From: Doryteuthis pealeii
Taxonomy: Eukaryota > Mollusca > Cephalopoda > Myopsida > Loliginidae
Assembly: GCA_023376005.1 (NCBI GenBank)
Contig: CM042180.1
Coordinates: 43,668,422 to 43,732,421 of the forward strand
Direction: 5' to 3'
DNA length: 64,000 bases
Position 1 is the stretch's first letter, and each line of letters opens with the position of its first letter. The position numbers were made by a program, and so were the translations under genes. Shown here piece after piece: positions 20,346-30,599 of the stretch. The notes beneath the pieces were generated by a model. It made no database searches. It was given only the letters and a program-made list of their open reading frames with translations, and had not been told where the DNA came from.

Positions 20346-21437
20346 CAGTTATGCAGTTTATGTAAAAAAAATTATAACATTGGATTTTTATGGTAANAAG
20401 TGAAACAATGATACAAACACCATGACAAAAAAAGAAAAAAAAAGAAAAAATGAAAACCACAACGAGGAAAACTAAGAAAAGAAAAAAAGGAAGAAACCAA
20501 AAAGAAAAAAAAAGAAGAAATAAAGAAAAACCACAAGAAAAAAAACGCAACAAAAAATCTCCCCTTGGCATCACACTTATCGCGCAGTGAAAGGGGGAAG
20601 CGCGACCTCCCTTGCTGTTCCTGGTCTGATACCCTATATAATTAGAGAGACATTTAGGTTTACTCATAACAACTCCCTAAATACTTATAATACGTAAAAC
20701 AGCTTGATGCATAATATCACAAATAAACGACCACTGCCGGCCTAACCTAATTAATAACTTACATAAAACTGCCTAACTATACTTATATCAGGGTTAATTT
20801 ATTTACTTTCTCTTTATTTATTTTTAAAACTTTTAAGATTAATTTTTCGAGGAATATATAAATTAACTACCTATATTATTTATCTGTTTATTAATAACTT
20901 TAACACCCTATATTGGTTAATTAATCATAAAACTCACACGAAAAGCTAATTTAATTACGTTTAAGACCACAGAGTATTTACTCTCCTTATTAAAACTATT
21001 TTATTTTTCCCTTCCTCTATTACGGTAAAAAACTTCCAGCTATTATTATTATAATAATTAAATAACTAAATATAAAAACTCATCTTTAGTTAAAATAAAT
21101 ATTTTATTATAGATTGACAATACTTACATTAACAACACAAAATAACAACTCCTATTTGGGATTACTTACAATTCAACGTATTGTATCAATTTATTACGTT
21201 AAATATGCTTTCTTATTCCTATCTAAAAAGATATTTTATACTCGTTTTAAATGTCAATCTCATCTTGTAATTAAAACTTCTTGTTGTTTTTTTTTTTTTT
21301 TTTTTTTCTTCCCTATTTAAGATAAACTATATTTACTATAAAAAATAACACAATACTTCAGATGAATTAAATGTAAATACTATTTATTAAAATCATGTTA
21401 CTTGTTTGAATGAATATACACTATTATTTATTATAAA
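20346..21437. other. Spacer between the two 2.1 kb copies, very AT-rich, nothing recognised
   Basis: Holds an N at 20397, an A-rich purine tract (20425-20550) and a poly-T run (21288-21307). No coding signature. Confidence 0.5.
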
Positions 21438-21734
21438 GAGGAAAACAGATTTCTTTCTATTTTTTTCTTTCGTTTCACTCATTCTCTTCGAAAATCGGAA
21501 TTCATGAAGGAATTGCTGATTAGAAATTCATAAAAGAAAATATTTTTTCTTGGCCAATTTCCACACCAGGGGGAACCTGTTTCTATTTATTTGATTTTAA
21601 TCTTTAAAATATTCTAATAATAATACTTTCCCTTTTCAATATGGATTACTCCCTTTATAACCATTACTCCCAGGTCCACTGACACGGAGTGTTAGTACCT
21701 GTTAGGGTCCCATCTTCTTATTTTTCTTCTTTTT

Positions 21735-22125
21735 GTTTTACGGCATATCAACCTCAGTGGGTTATTTAATGCCGATAAAGTTTTGAAATAAATCAATTCT
21801 TAATGCACAATTTTGTTTACAAACTCATGTTTTTCTATTTAACCCATAGATGGGACCCTAACAGGTACTACCACTCCAGGTCAGAGTGGACCAGGGAGCA
21901 ATGGTGATGAAGGGGGGCTCCACATTTCCCAAACCTCCAAAACTGGAACCTCACCATCATATAGAGTTTAACGTCATTCGCAGGACATGTAGACCCGCAG
22001 CCACCGCCTTCTAGCACCCATATGATAAAAAGGGGTTGGGGATTGCCATAAGGGCAATAGGGTTGGGAAAATCATATAGGTGCTAGGGCTTGACGTGACC
22101 AGCCAATTGATCGAAACAAAACAAA
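21735..22125 (-). repeat. Element X fragment inside the right copy
   Basis: Same truncation points as the fragment at 18490-18870, confirming that the duplication post-dates its insertion. Confidence 0.9.
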
Positions 22126-22287
22126 AAAAGCCACTGAGGTGGTCACTACTAGAATAGACTCAGTCCTAATTAGTGATCATCCTCCACACATTAATACAAC
22201 AACCAACATTACGTTTTTTTTATTATTTTTTTGTTTTGTTTTATGGAACATTGTTTAATTTGAGTAATGTGTGAAAATAAACCATTG

Positions 22288-22950
22288 TCTTCTTCTTCTT
22301 CTTCTTCTTCTTCTTTGTCTTTTTCATTTCCATTCTTCTTCTTCTTCTTCTTCTTCTTCTTCTTCATCATCATCTTCTTTTTTCTTTCTTTCTTTCTTCT
22401 TATTCTTCTTCACTTTCTTCTTCTTTTTCTTTTTCATTTCCATTCTTCTTCTTCTTCTTCTTCTTCTTCTTCTTCTTCTTCTTCTTCTTTGTCTTCTTCT
22501 TTGTCTATTTCATTTCCATTCTTCTTCTTCTTCTTCTTCTTCTTCTTCTTCTTCTTCTTCTTCTTCTTCTTCTTCTTTTTTCTTCATCTTCTTTTTTCTT
22601 TCTTTCTTCTTTTCTTATTCTTCTTCACTTTCTTCTTCTTTTTCTTTTTCATTTCCATTCTTCTTCTTCTTCTTCTTCTTCTTCTTTCTTTGTCTTCTTC
22701 TTTCTATTTCATTTCCATTCTTCTTCTTCTTCTTCTTCTTCTTCTTCTTCTTCTTCTTCTTCTTCTTCTTCTTCTTCTTCTTCATCATCTTCTTTTTTCT
22801 TTCTTCTTTCTTTCTTCTATTCTTCTTCACTTTCTTCTTCTTTTTCTTTTTCATTTCCATTCTTCTTCTTCTTCTTCTTCTTCTTCTTCTTCTTCTTCTT
22901 CTTCTTCTTTTTCTTTTTCATTTCCATTCTTCTTCTTCTTCTTCTTCTTG
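22288..22950. repeat. (TTC)n array with a higher-order TTCATTTCCATTC unit
   Basis: The motif TTCATTTCCATTC punctuates TTC runs at 22324, 22434, 22510, 22648, 22709, 22850 and 22918. The 247-codon frame is an artefact. Confidence 0.9.
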
Positions 22951-23539
22951 GAAAATTCCCTGAGGATCGAAATCGCTATCATTATTCGTAAAAAAGATCT
23001 GCGAGACTAACTTTCATACCAATTCCACCACGACAGGACGACCAATTTTGTCATGAAGTATCGAAGTCATTTTTTTTTTCTTTTAATGTTGTTTGCGTCT
23101 GTCCGCGTGAGTGCGCGTGCATGTGTAACAATATGTGTATGTGTATATATATATGTATATATATGTGTGTTTGTGTGTGTGTGTTTAATCACCGAGTTTC
23201 TCGTTGTATATCCCCTGAGCGTGAAGCACTTGATACTGATAAAAAAAGAGACATTGAAAAAATAGCTCCACGAAGAATCTGTTATTCGACAATAATTCTT
23301 TTCTTTTTGTAGACGTTTGAAAATAAATACAACAAATTTATTTTTATTCTACACTTTATTCCAATCTTATTCTTGTTATTGTCGCTGTTTACCAAGTTTA
23401 CTTAATACAGTTACTTACAGTACCTACTGTTTTTTTAAGTGCGTATCTAACTCTATCTTATTACTGATGCTTTTTATAACTCCTCAAAGTTATTACGAAG
23501 GCCTTATTACGAGTTTTACGTAATATAATAGTTAGCAGT

Positions 23540-23660
23540 TTTATGTAATATAATTGGATTTTTATGTCATGTAATATTTAGGAGATTTACGTGATATTAA
23601 AGTTAGGTGTTTTATGTTATATAATATGAGTTTTACGTGATATAATAGTCAGGTCGCATA
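23540..23660. repeat. Degenerate repeat related to the 21 bp satellite
   Basis: AGGAGATTTACGTGATATTA, GGTGTTTTATGTTATATAAT and GAGTTTTACGTGATATAATA are diverged forms of the later satellite with a longer (about 27 bp) GTTAGGAGTTTTACGTGATA unit. Confidence 0.8.
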
Positions 23661-24220
23661 TGGTGCTACTGGTACTATGTAACCCAGTACTACCTGTCTC
23701 ATGGGTTATCGGCGACTAAACCGGTTACCCCACCAAACCTATCTGGTGAGAAGGATGGCTAGACATCCAGCAGGACGAAAAACAAAACCTGTCAAAGGGC
23801 GGATGAAGCCTTTCGCTCAACGGCCATCTAGCAAATAATATACGCGGGGACGTAGAAATACTTGGATTGGTATCCAGGCTCGGGAGAGATGTATTCCTCA
23901 GCCTTGCAAGGCAAGTGTCTAGGAGAAGGAAAACTCCAAAATTTAACCTGCGGCTGCTGCAGCCAATAATGTAGACTTGTTCTTCGTTTTGGCTCAAATG
24001 TGACAGTCACTTAGAGAGTGGGATTGGTTCTGTGCAAAGCCTTTCCCCACTTAAAAAAGCTTCAGGCACAGGCATTGCTTGATATGCAATACATGTCTTG
24101 TCCTTTGTATGTTTTTGAAGCTCACCATTATATTGTTTGAACTGTTGAGCTTTTTCTTTTTCTTTTTTTTATTGTTACTATATCAAGCAATGGCAATACT
24201 TGAGCGCGAATTTGCTTCCA
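23661..24220. repeat. Insertion of unknown class within the satellite region
   Basis: GC-richer than its surroundings. Holds GCAGGACGAAAAACAAAACC and TGCGGCTGCTGCAGCC, ends with a polypyrimidine run and AAGCAATGGCAATACTTGAG. The satellite resumes directly on both sides. It may be a 5'-end LINE fragment, but no motif proves it. Confidence 0.4.
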
Positions 24221-24292
24221 TCATAATAGTTAGGAGTTTTACGTGATATTATAGTTAGGAATTTTACGTATTATATTAGTTTTACGTAATAT

Positions 24293-24723
24293 TGTTACAT
24301 AATCTATGCATAGATTATTGTCAACCCCCTGTATTTCTGAAGGGATGGCCCCTTTTCATATCACGGGCGGGACTTTTCATGGAATATTACAGAAAGCACG
24401 CGAAATACGTGAAGTCACGTGGGACCTGGTTGGTTCTCAGTTTCAGCTTGGACGTCAGGCAGATAAGGTCTTTCTGCCTTAGCTCACGCTCACTGCACAC
24501 GCGCGTTATGTTAGTTACATGATATGTTTAGTTGAGTAAATAAAAGCTTACATAAATAATATGGTTTTGTGGTTGATGAATGTCTTGGCAACAAGACTGA
24601 TCAGAAGAAGAAATGAATTAAGTGCGACCGACCACCAAGACGAACTCGAGACGCTAGGAGAAGAACGTAAGATACCAAAGATGAGCAGAAGAATAATAGA
24701 AGTAAAAAGAACAGTATACAACA
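24293..24723 (+). mobile_element. Solo LTR, copy 1 (431 bp)
   Basis: Begins TGTTACATAATCTATGC and ends GTATACAACA. Terminal TGTT...AACA and a 4 bp direct repeat ATAT (24289-24292, 24724-24727) mark an LTR insertion. The flanks rejoin to give the satellite unit. No internal retroviral-type genes remain, as after LTR-LTR recombination. The copy at 28170-28596 is about 90% alike by eye. Superfamily not determined. Confidence 0.7.
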
Positions 24724-24739
24724 ATATTATAGTTGAGAC

Positions 24740-26965
24740 TTTTACGTAATATAACAGTTACGAGTTTTAAGTAATATAATAGGAGTTTTAAGTAATATAA
24801 TAGGAGTTTTACGTAATATAATAGGAATTTTAAGTAAAATAATAGGAGTTTTACGTAATATAATAGGAGTTTTAAGTAAAATAATAGGAGTTTTACGTAA
24901 TATAATAGGAATTTTAAGTAGAATAATAAGAGTTTTACGTAATATAATAGGAGTTTTAAGTAAAATAATAGGAGTAGTATATAATAGGAGTTTTAAGTAA
25001 AATAATAGGAGTTTACGTAATATAATAGGAGTTTTAAGTAATATAATAGTTTAAGTAAAATAATAGTAGTTTTAGTAAAATAATAGGAGTTTTACGTAAT
25101 ATAAAGGAGTTTTAAGTAAAAAATAGGAGTTTTACGTAATATAAGGAGTTTTAAGTAAAATAATAGGAGTTTTACGTAATATAATAGGAGTTTTACGTAA
25201 TATAATAGGAGTTTTAATAAAAATAGGAGTTTTACGTAATATAATAGGAATTTTAAGTAAAATAATAGGAGTTTTACGTAATATAATAGGAGTTTTATAA
25301 TAGGAGTTTAAGTAAATAATAGAGTTTTACGTAATATAATAGGAGTTTTAAGTAAAATAATAGTAGTTTCGTAATATAATAGAGTTTTAAGTAATATAAT
25401 AGGAGTTTTACGTAATATAATAGGAGTTTTAAGTAATATAATAGGAGCTTTACGTAATATAATAAGGAGTTTTAAGTACGTAATATAATAGGAGTTTTAA
25501 GTAAAATAATAGGAGTTTTACGTAATATAATAGGAGTTTACGTAATATATAGGAGTTTTTAAGTAATAATAATAGGAGTTTTAAGTAATATAATAGGAGT
25601 TTTTACGTAATACAATAGGAGTTTTACGTAATACAATAGGAGTTTTACGTAATATAATAGGAGTTTTATGTAATATAATAGGAGTTTTACGTAAAATAAT
25701 AGGAGTTTTATGTAATATAATAGGAGTTTTACGTAATGTAATATGAGTTTTACGTAATATAATAGGAGTTTTACGTAAAATGATAGGAGTTTTATGTAAT
25801 ATAATAGGAGTTGTATGTAATATAATAGGAGTTTTACGTAATGTAATAGGAGTTTTATGTAATATAATAGGAGTTTTAAGTAATATAATAGGAGTTTTAT
25901 GTAAAATAATAGGAGTTTTATGTAATATAATAGGAGTTTTACGTAAAATAATAGGAGTTTTATGTAATATAATAGGAGTTTTAAGTAATATAATAGGAGT
26001 TTTACGTAAAATAATAGGAGTTTTAAGTAATAATAGGAGTTTTACGTAATATAAAAGGAGTTTTAAGTAAAATAATAGGAGTTTTACGTAATATAATAGG
26101 AGTTTTAAGTAAAATAATAGGAGTTTTACGTAATATAATAGGAGTTTTACGTAATATAATAGGAGTTTGAATTAAAATAATAGGAGTTTTACGTAATATA
26201 ATAGGAGTTTTAAGTAAAATAATAGGAGTTTTACGTAATATAATAGGAGTTTTACGTAATATAATAGGAGTTTTAAGTAAAATAATAGGAGTTTTACATA
26301 ATATAATAGGAGTTTTAAGTTTTAAGTAAAATAATAGGAGTTTTAAGTACGTAATATAATAGGAGTTTAAGTAATATAATAGGAGTTTTAAGTAAAAATA
26401 ATAGGAGTTTACGTAATATAATAGGAGTTTTAAGTAAAATAATAGGAGTTTTACGTAATATAATAGGAGTTTTAAGTAATATAATAGGAGTTTTATGTTA
26501 AATAATAGGAGTTTTATGTAATATAATAGGAGTTTTACGTAAAATAATAGTAGTTTTATGTAATATAATAGGAGTTGTATGTAATATAATAGGAGTTTTA
26601 CGTAAAATAATAGGAGTTTTATGTAATATAATAGGAGTTTTAAGTAATATAATAGGAGTTTTATTTAATATAATAGGAGTTTTAAGTAATATAATAGGAG
26701 TTTTAAGTAATATAATAGGAGTTTTATGTAATATAATAGGAGTTTTAAGTAATATAATAGGAGTTTTACGTAAAATAATAGGAGTTTTAAGTAATCAAAT
26801 AGGAGTTTTAAGTAATATAATAGGAGTTTTATGTATTATAATAGGAGTTTTACGTAATATAATAGGAGTTTTAAGTAATATAATAGGAGTTTTATGTATT
26901 ATATATAGGAGTTTTAAGTAATATAATAGGAGTTTTACGTAATATAATAGGAGTTTTACCTGATA
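24740..26965. repeat. 21 bp satellite, about 100 copies
   Basis: The unit core GGAGTTTTACGTAATATA repeats at 21 bp. Two forms alternate over long stretches, one with ACGTAATATA and one with AAGTAAAATA, giving a 42 bp higher-order dimer. Copies with TATG replace ACGT between about 25660 and 26900. Because 21 is a multiple of three, a spurious repeating IIGVLCN peptide frame appears at 25780-26049. GGAGTTTTACGT with palindromic ACGT is the most conserved part. Confidence 0.95.
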
Positions 26966-27065
26966 TTATAGTTAGGAGTTTTATGTAATATAATAGTTAG
27001 GCGTTTTATGTGATATTATCATCAGCTGTTTTACGTATTATAATATTTAGGAGTTTTACGTAATA
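26966..27065. repeat. Degenerate satellite edge
   Basis: The GTTAGGAGTTTTATGTAATA form with longer spacing, mirroring the left edge; more lies at 27483-27600. Confidence 0.8.
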
Positions 27066-27069
27066 TAAT

Positions 27070-27480
27070 TATAGAAGGGGGATATATGGGGGGGGGGATA
27101 GATGTTCGTATCAGCAAGCTCCCGCTGAGAGGGGGGCCCAAAAACAAGGGAGTCCACAGTCTTCCAGCAAGCCAAACCTTCCCCTGGTCAACACGTTCTT
27201 CGTTTTCGTTCAGCAGCTGCAAAATCCGTCACCGTAGTCGAAATAATCTTTAGCAGTTCAAAATCACATTTCTTTACTCGGTCGTTTGCGTCAGTCAACC
27301 TGCTACTGCTGACTCCTTACTGCCCAGCGCTTGACTCACATGTTATTTATGTACGTATTTACCGAAAGGTTCTGACACTTCGCGTCCGTCCAATGCCTAA
27401 ATCACATGTGCTTTTGCATGCGGGAGTACACGGGTTCGATCCCGGCAAGCTAGACAATGTCTTGCTCTTTTTCTTTCTCC
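27070..27480. other. GC-richer insertion with a tRNA-like B box
   Basis: Interrupts the degenerate satellite. ACACGGGTTCGATCCCGG at about 27429-27446 has a perfect T-arm (CGGG/CCCG around TTCGAT). No complete cloverleaf is clear, so it is at most a tRNA-derived remnant. Confidence 0.4.
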
Positions 27481-27604
27481 GTCATAATGATAGTTAGGTG
27501 TTTACGTGATATTATAGTTAGGAGTTGTACGTAGTATAACATTTGGGATTTGTACGTGACATTAAAGTTAGGAATTTTACGTGATATCCTGGTTAATATT
27601 GTAG

Positions 27605-27660
27605 GGTAACAGATTATTGTTAGTGAGCTCGATTCTCACCGAGTGACTCATACTTGTGGA
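27605..27660 (+). repeat. Half of a tRNA-like satellite unit
   Basis: TTGTTAGTGAGCTCGATTCTCACCGAGTG is the T-arm half of the unit arrayed at 30600-33160 and 60650-61630. Confidence 0.7.
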
Positions 27661-27763
27661 TTTGTACAAAAATAAGTTAAAATCGACAAATTACAACATC
27701 TGATATCACTATGGTGAATAAATGTAGTTTGTGTATGTATGTGTACGTGGTGTGGTGTGCTGT

Positions 27764-27802
27764 TTGTATGTATGTATGTATGTATGTATGTATGTATGAG
27801 TC
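27764..27802. repeat. (TATG)n microsatellite
   Basis: About eight TATG tetranucleotides. Confidence 0.95.
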
Positions 27803-28060
27803 ATTTGAAGGCTCATGCAAGGAAGGGTTCTGATGGTGGAGTTGTGGGATTGTGAGGGACGGCAATGATCTGCAAAGATTATGCTATTGCCATGTATGTA
27901 TGTGTGTGTGCGGGGGTGTTTTAAACAGCACGATCAAGATTGTATATTCCCTGAGCGTAAAGCACTTAATGCATATCAACTTCTGATATTTTTTGAAATA
28001 AACTTTAAGAGAAAAACTTTTAAAAACTTCATTTAGAATTTTTAATATTTAATTCAAAAG

Positions 28061-28133
28061 TAATCAAAATCTTTGCACTTAAAATTGAATCTAATATTTT
28101 CAAAGAGCAAATAAATACGCTTAATGATAAACT
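28061..28133. repeat. 73 bp target-site duplication, left copy
   Basis: Matches 29408-29480 over 73 bp with four substitutions and no gaps. It flanks the LINE-B insertion. Confidence 0.85.
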
Positions 28134-28169
28134 GTATATCCTCCCTCCATCACCATCAACAGCTACACT

Positions 28170-28596
28170 TGTTACACAATCTATGCATAGATTATTGTCA
28201 ACCCCCTGTATTTCTGAAGGGATGGCCCCTTTTCATATCACGGGCGGGACTTTCCATGGAATATTACAGAAAGCCCGCGAAATACGTGAAGTCACTTGGG
28301 ACCTGGTTGGGTTTTCAGTTTTCAGCTTGGACGTCAGGCAGATAAGATGTTACTGCTTTAGCTGAGACTCATTGCACACGCGCGCTGTGATTAGTTAGAG
28401 AAATATGTTTAGTTAAGAAATAAAAGTTTAAATAAATAATATGGTTTTGTGGTTGATGAATGTCTTGGCAACAAGACTGACCTAGAAGACCAGACACGAA
28501 GTTCCCAAGACTAGGTCCAGACGCTGGAAGAAGAACGTAAGATACCAAAGATGAACAGAAGAAAAATAGAAGTAAGGAAAGAAAGGGTATACAACA
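28170..28596 (+). mobile_element. Solo LTR, copy 2 (427 bp), nested in LINE-B
   Basis: TGTTACACAATCTATGC to GTATACAACA, homologous end to end to copy 1. Flanking CACT/CACC is a 4 bp target duplication with one change. Confidence 0.75.
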
Positions 28597-29364
28597 CACC
28601 CTGGAAGCTGTAAACACCTTCACCTACCTTGGGTCCACCATCACCGACAACCTGTGACTTGATACTGAACTCAGTTGCCGGATCGGAAAAGCTGCCTCAA
28701 CTTTTGGGAAGCTCAAAGCAAGAGTGTGGGACAACAGAAAGTTTACTATCCATACAAAGGTACAAGTGTATAGGGCATGTGTTATCAGCACCCTCATGTA
28801 TGGAAGTGAAACATGGACCTTATACTCCCACCAAGAGCGGCGGCTAAATAACTTCTACCTTCACTGCCTTAGACGTATACTGGGCATCACCTGGAGGGAC
28901 AGGATCACTAACACAGCAGTCCTAGAGAGAGCTCAACTCCCCAGCTTGTGTTCTCTACTGAGACAACGTTGTCTCCGATGGTTGGGTCATGTACGTCGGA
29001 TGGATGATGGACGAATCCCGAAAGACATCCTCTATGGAGAGCTTACGTCTGGTAAAAGACAGATTGGTCACTCCCAGCTACGATTCAAGGATATCTGCAA
29101 GAACGATCTCAGGTGCTTTGGCATTGTCCCTTCCAGCTGGGACCTCGGTGGCGACAGAATCTCCGTAGAGGACTGCTCATGTCAGAAGTCACTCTGAAAC
29201 AACACCATGAAGCTAAGAGGCCCAGAAGAAAGCAACGACAACAAAGCATCGGCACATCGACATCTTCAGGGACAGCCTTCAAATGCAATATCTGTGGTCG
29301 AGAGTGTTTCTCAAACATAGGACTTCATAGTCACAGGAGGCGCTGCAACTTCAGGGACACATAA
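28597..29364 (+). pseudogene. LINE-B ORF2 C-terminal part: post-RT region and zinc finger
   Basis: The frame reads FTYLGSTITDN, a stop, then KVQVYRACVISTLMYGSETW, RILGITWRDRITNTAVLERA, LRWLGHVRRMDDGRIPKDIL and QLRFKDICK. A shift near 29150-29190 moves to another frame ending FKCNICGRECFSNIGLHSH and RRRC, a C2H2-type finger, then a stop at 29362. This layout (post-RT region, then Cx2C...Hx3-4C/H finger) is typical of a large animal LINE group. One stop and one frameshift show it is dead. Confidence 0.85.
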
Positions 29365-29407
29365 AAACTTTATCATAGTCTTTCGAGACTGAATTGCCAA
29401 TGTAATG

Positions 29408-29480
29408 TAATTAAAATCTTTTCACTTGAAATTGAATCTAATATTTTCAAAGAGCAAATAAATACGGTTAATGATAAACT
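29408..29480. repeat. 73 bp target-site duplication, right copy
   Basis: See 28061-28133; starts right after the LINE-B 3' end. Confidence 0.85.
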
Positions 29481-29544
29481 TAGTTTACTTAGTGGAGGAC
29501 ACAGTTGCTTACAGTACTTGCTTCTTTTTAAGTGCTAAGCTAAG

Positions 29545-30262
29545 TAAAAAGTAAAGTCTTCATAGCGGCATAATGTCGGTATCAGCCAAACAGCGAGGGA
29601 GACTATCTGTTACATAATTATTAGAAACCTAATATTTATGGCAATAGTGTAGAAATCAAAATGGCCGTTATAAGCTACAGCCCACGGCCTTGAAGGATGA
29701 GTGTCAAGCCTTGACCTCAGTCCTAACCTTCCGGTGGATACCGTGAGAACCGGTAGGGAGGACCCTCTCATCCGGTTTAGATAGTAAGTAAGTTTCAGTC
29801 AGTTAGAAGGACGGGCTGAGCTCGTAGGATGTAAGTCTCACCTGCGCAGATGTCTGGGTTGGGGATTGAAAATGAAGTAACATCAAAGTAAATCGAAGTC
29901 TTGTGTTTATTACCTAAAAACTATCAATGACACAGGGCTTCTGATAAGGAGAAATCCCGAAGTCCCCAAGAAAGTCCAGACCTTGAAGAGACCAGACCAA
30001 GATAGATGAAGAAATAGCAAAGCCGGCCAGAAGAAAATACGACCAGAAGTAAGAAGTAAGAAAAGGGTATACAACTATTCCCCTTTTCACTAGCGCTAAA
30101 CCAAGGAGATTATTTTAACATCCGAGGTGGAGCACCACACCTATCATCAGCTCCTCGCTTTACCGCACAGATCCCTGTGCTACTCATACGTTTTGGCGAG
30201 GGCCGGTATCGAACAAAGGACCTTATGATTTCTAGCCGGACACTCTATTGACTGAGCTAAGT
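29545..30262 (-). repeat. SINE family A interrupted by a solo LTR
   Basis: 29545-29607 and 30076-30262 together form one SINE on the minus strand. Its head includes TTAGCTCAGTCAATAGAGTG (A box) and the B-box region of TTCGATACCGGCC. The LTR occupies 29608-30075. Confidence 0.85.
29608..30075 (+). mobile_element. Solo LTR, copy 3 (468 bp, divergent family)
   Basis: Starts TGTTACATAATTATTAG and ends GGGTATACAAC. Flanked by TATC and TATT, a 4 bp duplication with one change, inside a SINE. The ends resemble copies 1 and 2 but the interior differs, so it is a sister family. Confidence 0.65.
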
Positions 30263-30515
30263 AAAGTAAAGTCGTCCGGGCAACCTAATGTCGGTATCAG
30301 CCAAACAGCGAGGGAGACTCTCCCCTTTTCACAAGCACGAAACCAAGGAGATTATTTTAACATCCGAGGTGGAGTTCCTCACATACCATCAGTTCCCCGC
30401 TTTACCGCACAGATCCCTGTGCTACGCATACGCTGAGTTGGCGAGGGCCGGTATCGAACCAGGGACCTTGTGATTACCTAGCGGAACGCTCTACCGACTA
30501 AGCTAAACCGACACT
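30262..30515 (-). repeat. SINE family A, full length
   Basis: Reverse strand: TTAGCTTAGTCGGTAGAGCG (A box), TGGTTCGATACCGGCCCTCG (B box), then TGAGGAACTCCACCTCGG and TTCGTGCTTGTGAAAAGG, ending in the CCGGACGACTTTACTTT tail. The A box (TAGCTTAGTCGG) and B box (GGTTCGATACC) are well preserved. Confidence 0.9.
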
Positions 30516-30599
30516 ATCTTATTACTGGTGTTTTTTTTATCACAATGCACCTCAAAGTTATTACGAGGGCCACATACTTCTTTAGGAGTCTTACGTGAT

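Larger units (their letters stand above)
21438..23530. repeat. 2.1 kb duplicated segment, right copy
   Basis: Direct repeat of 18195-20345. The TTC array here contains a higher-order unit with CTTTTTCATTTCCATTC repeated six times at variable spacing, which the left copy largely lacks. Confidence 0.9.
28134..29407 (+). mobile_element. 5'-truncated LINE-B insertion with nested solo LTR
   Basis: Between the 73 bp repeats lies a LINE 3' end. 28134-28169 encodes the ITINSYT region, the LTR 28170-28596 interrupts it, and coding resumes at 28597 as TLEAVNTFTYLGSTI. Removing the LTR and one copy of its 4 bp repeat rejoins the frame. The 3' end reads CTTTCGAGACTGAATTGCC. Confidence 0.85.

Noticed and set aside
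22267..23010. 247-codon Ser/Phe/Leu-rich frame (and the 189-codon frame at 19267-19836)
   Set aside because: Translated TTC microsatellite; overlapping frames are equally open and composition is trivial.
25780..26049. 89-codon frame with a regular seven-residue repeat (IIGVLCN)
   Set aside because: Follows from the 21 bp satellite period; no start context or composition that supports a gene.
24740..26965. CRISPR-like array
   Set aside because: Units are contiguous without unique spacers, and the DNA is eukaryotic.
28724..29197. Intact host gene with a zinc finger
   Set aside because: It is the LINE-B C-terminus, with a stop upstream and a frameshift before the finger.
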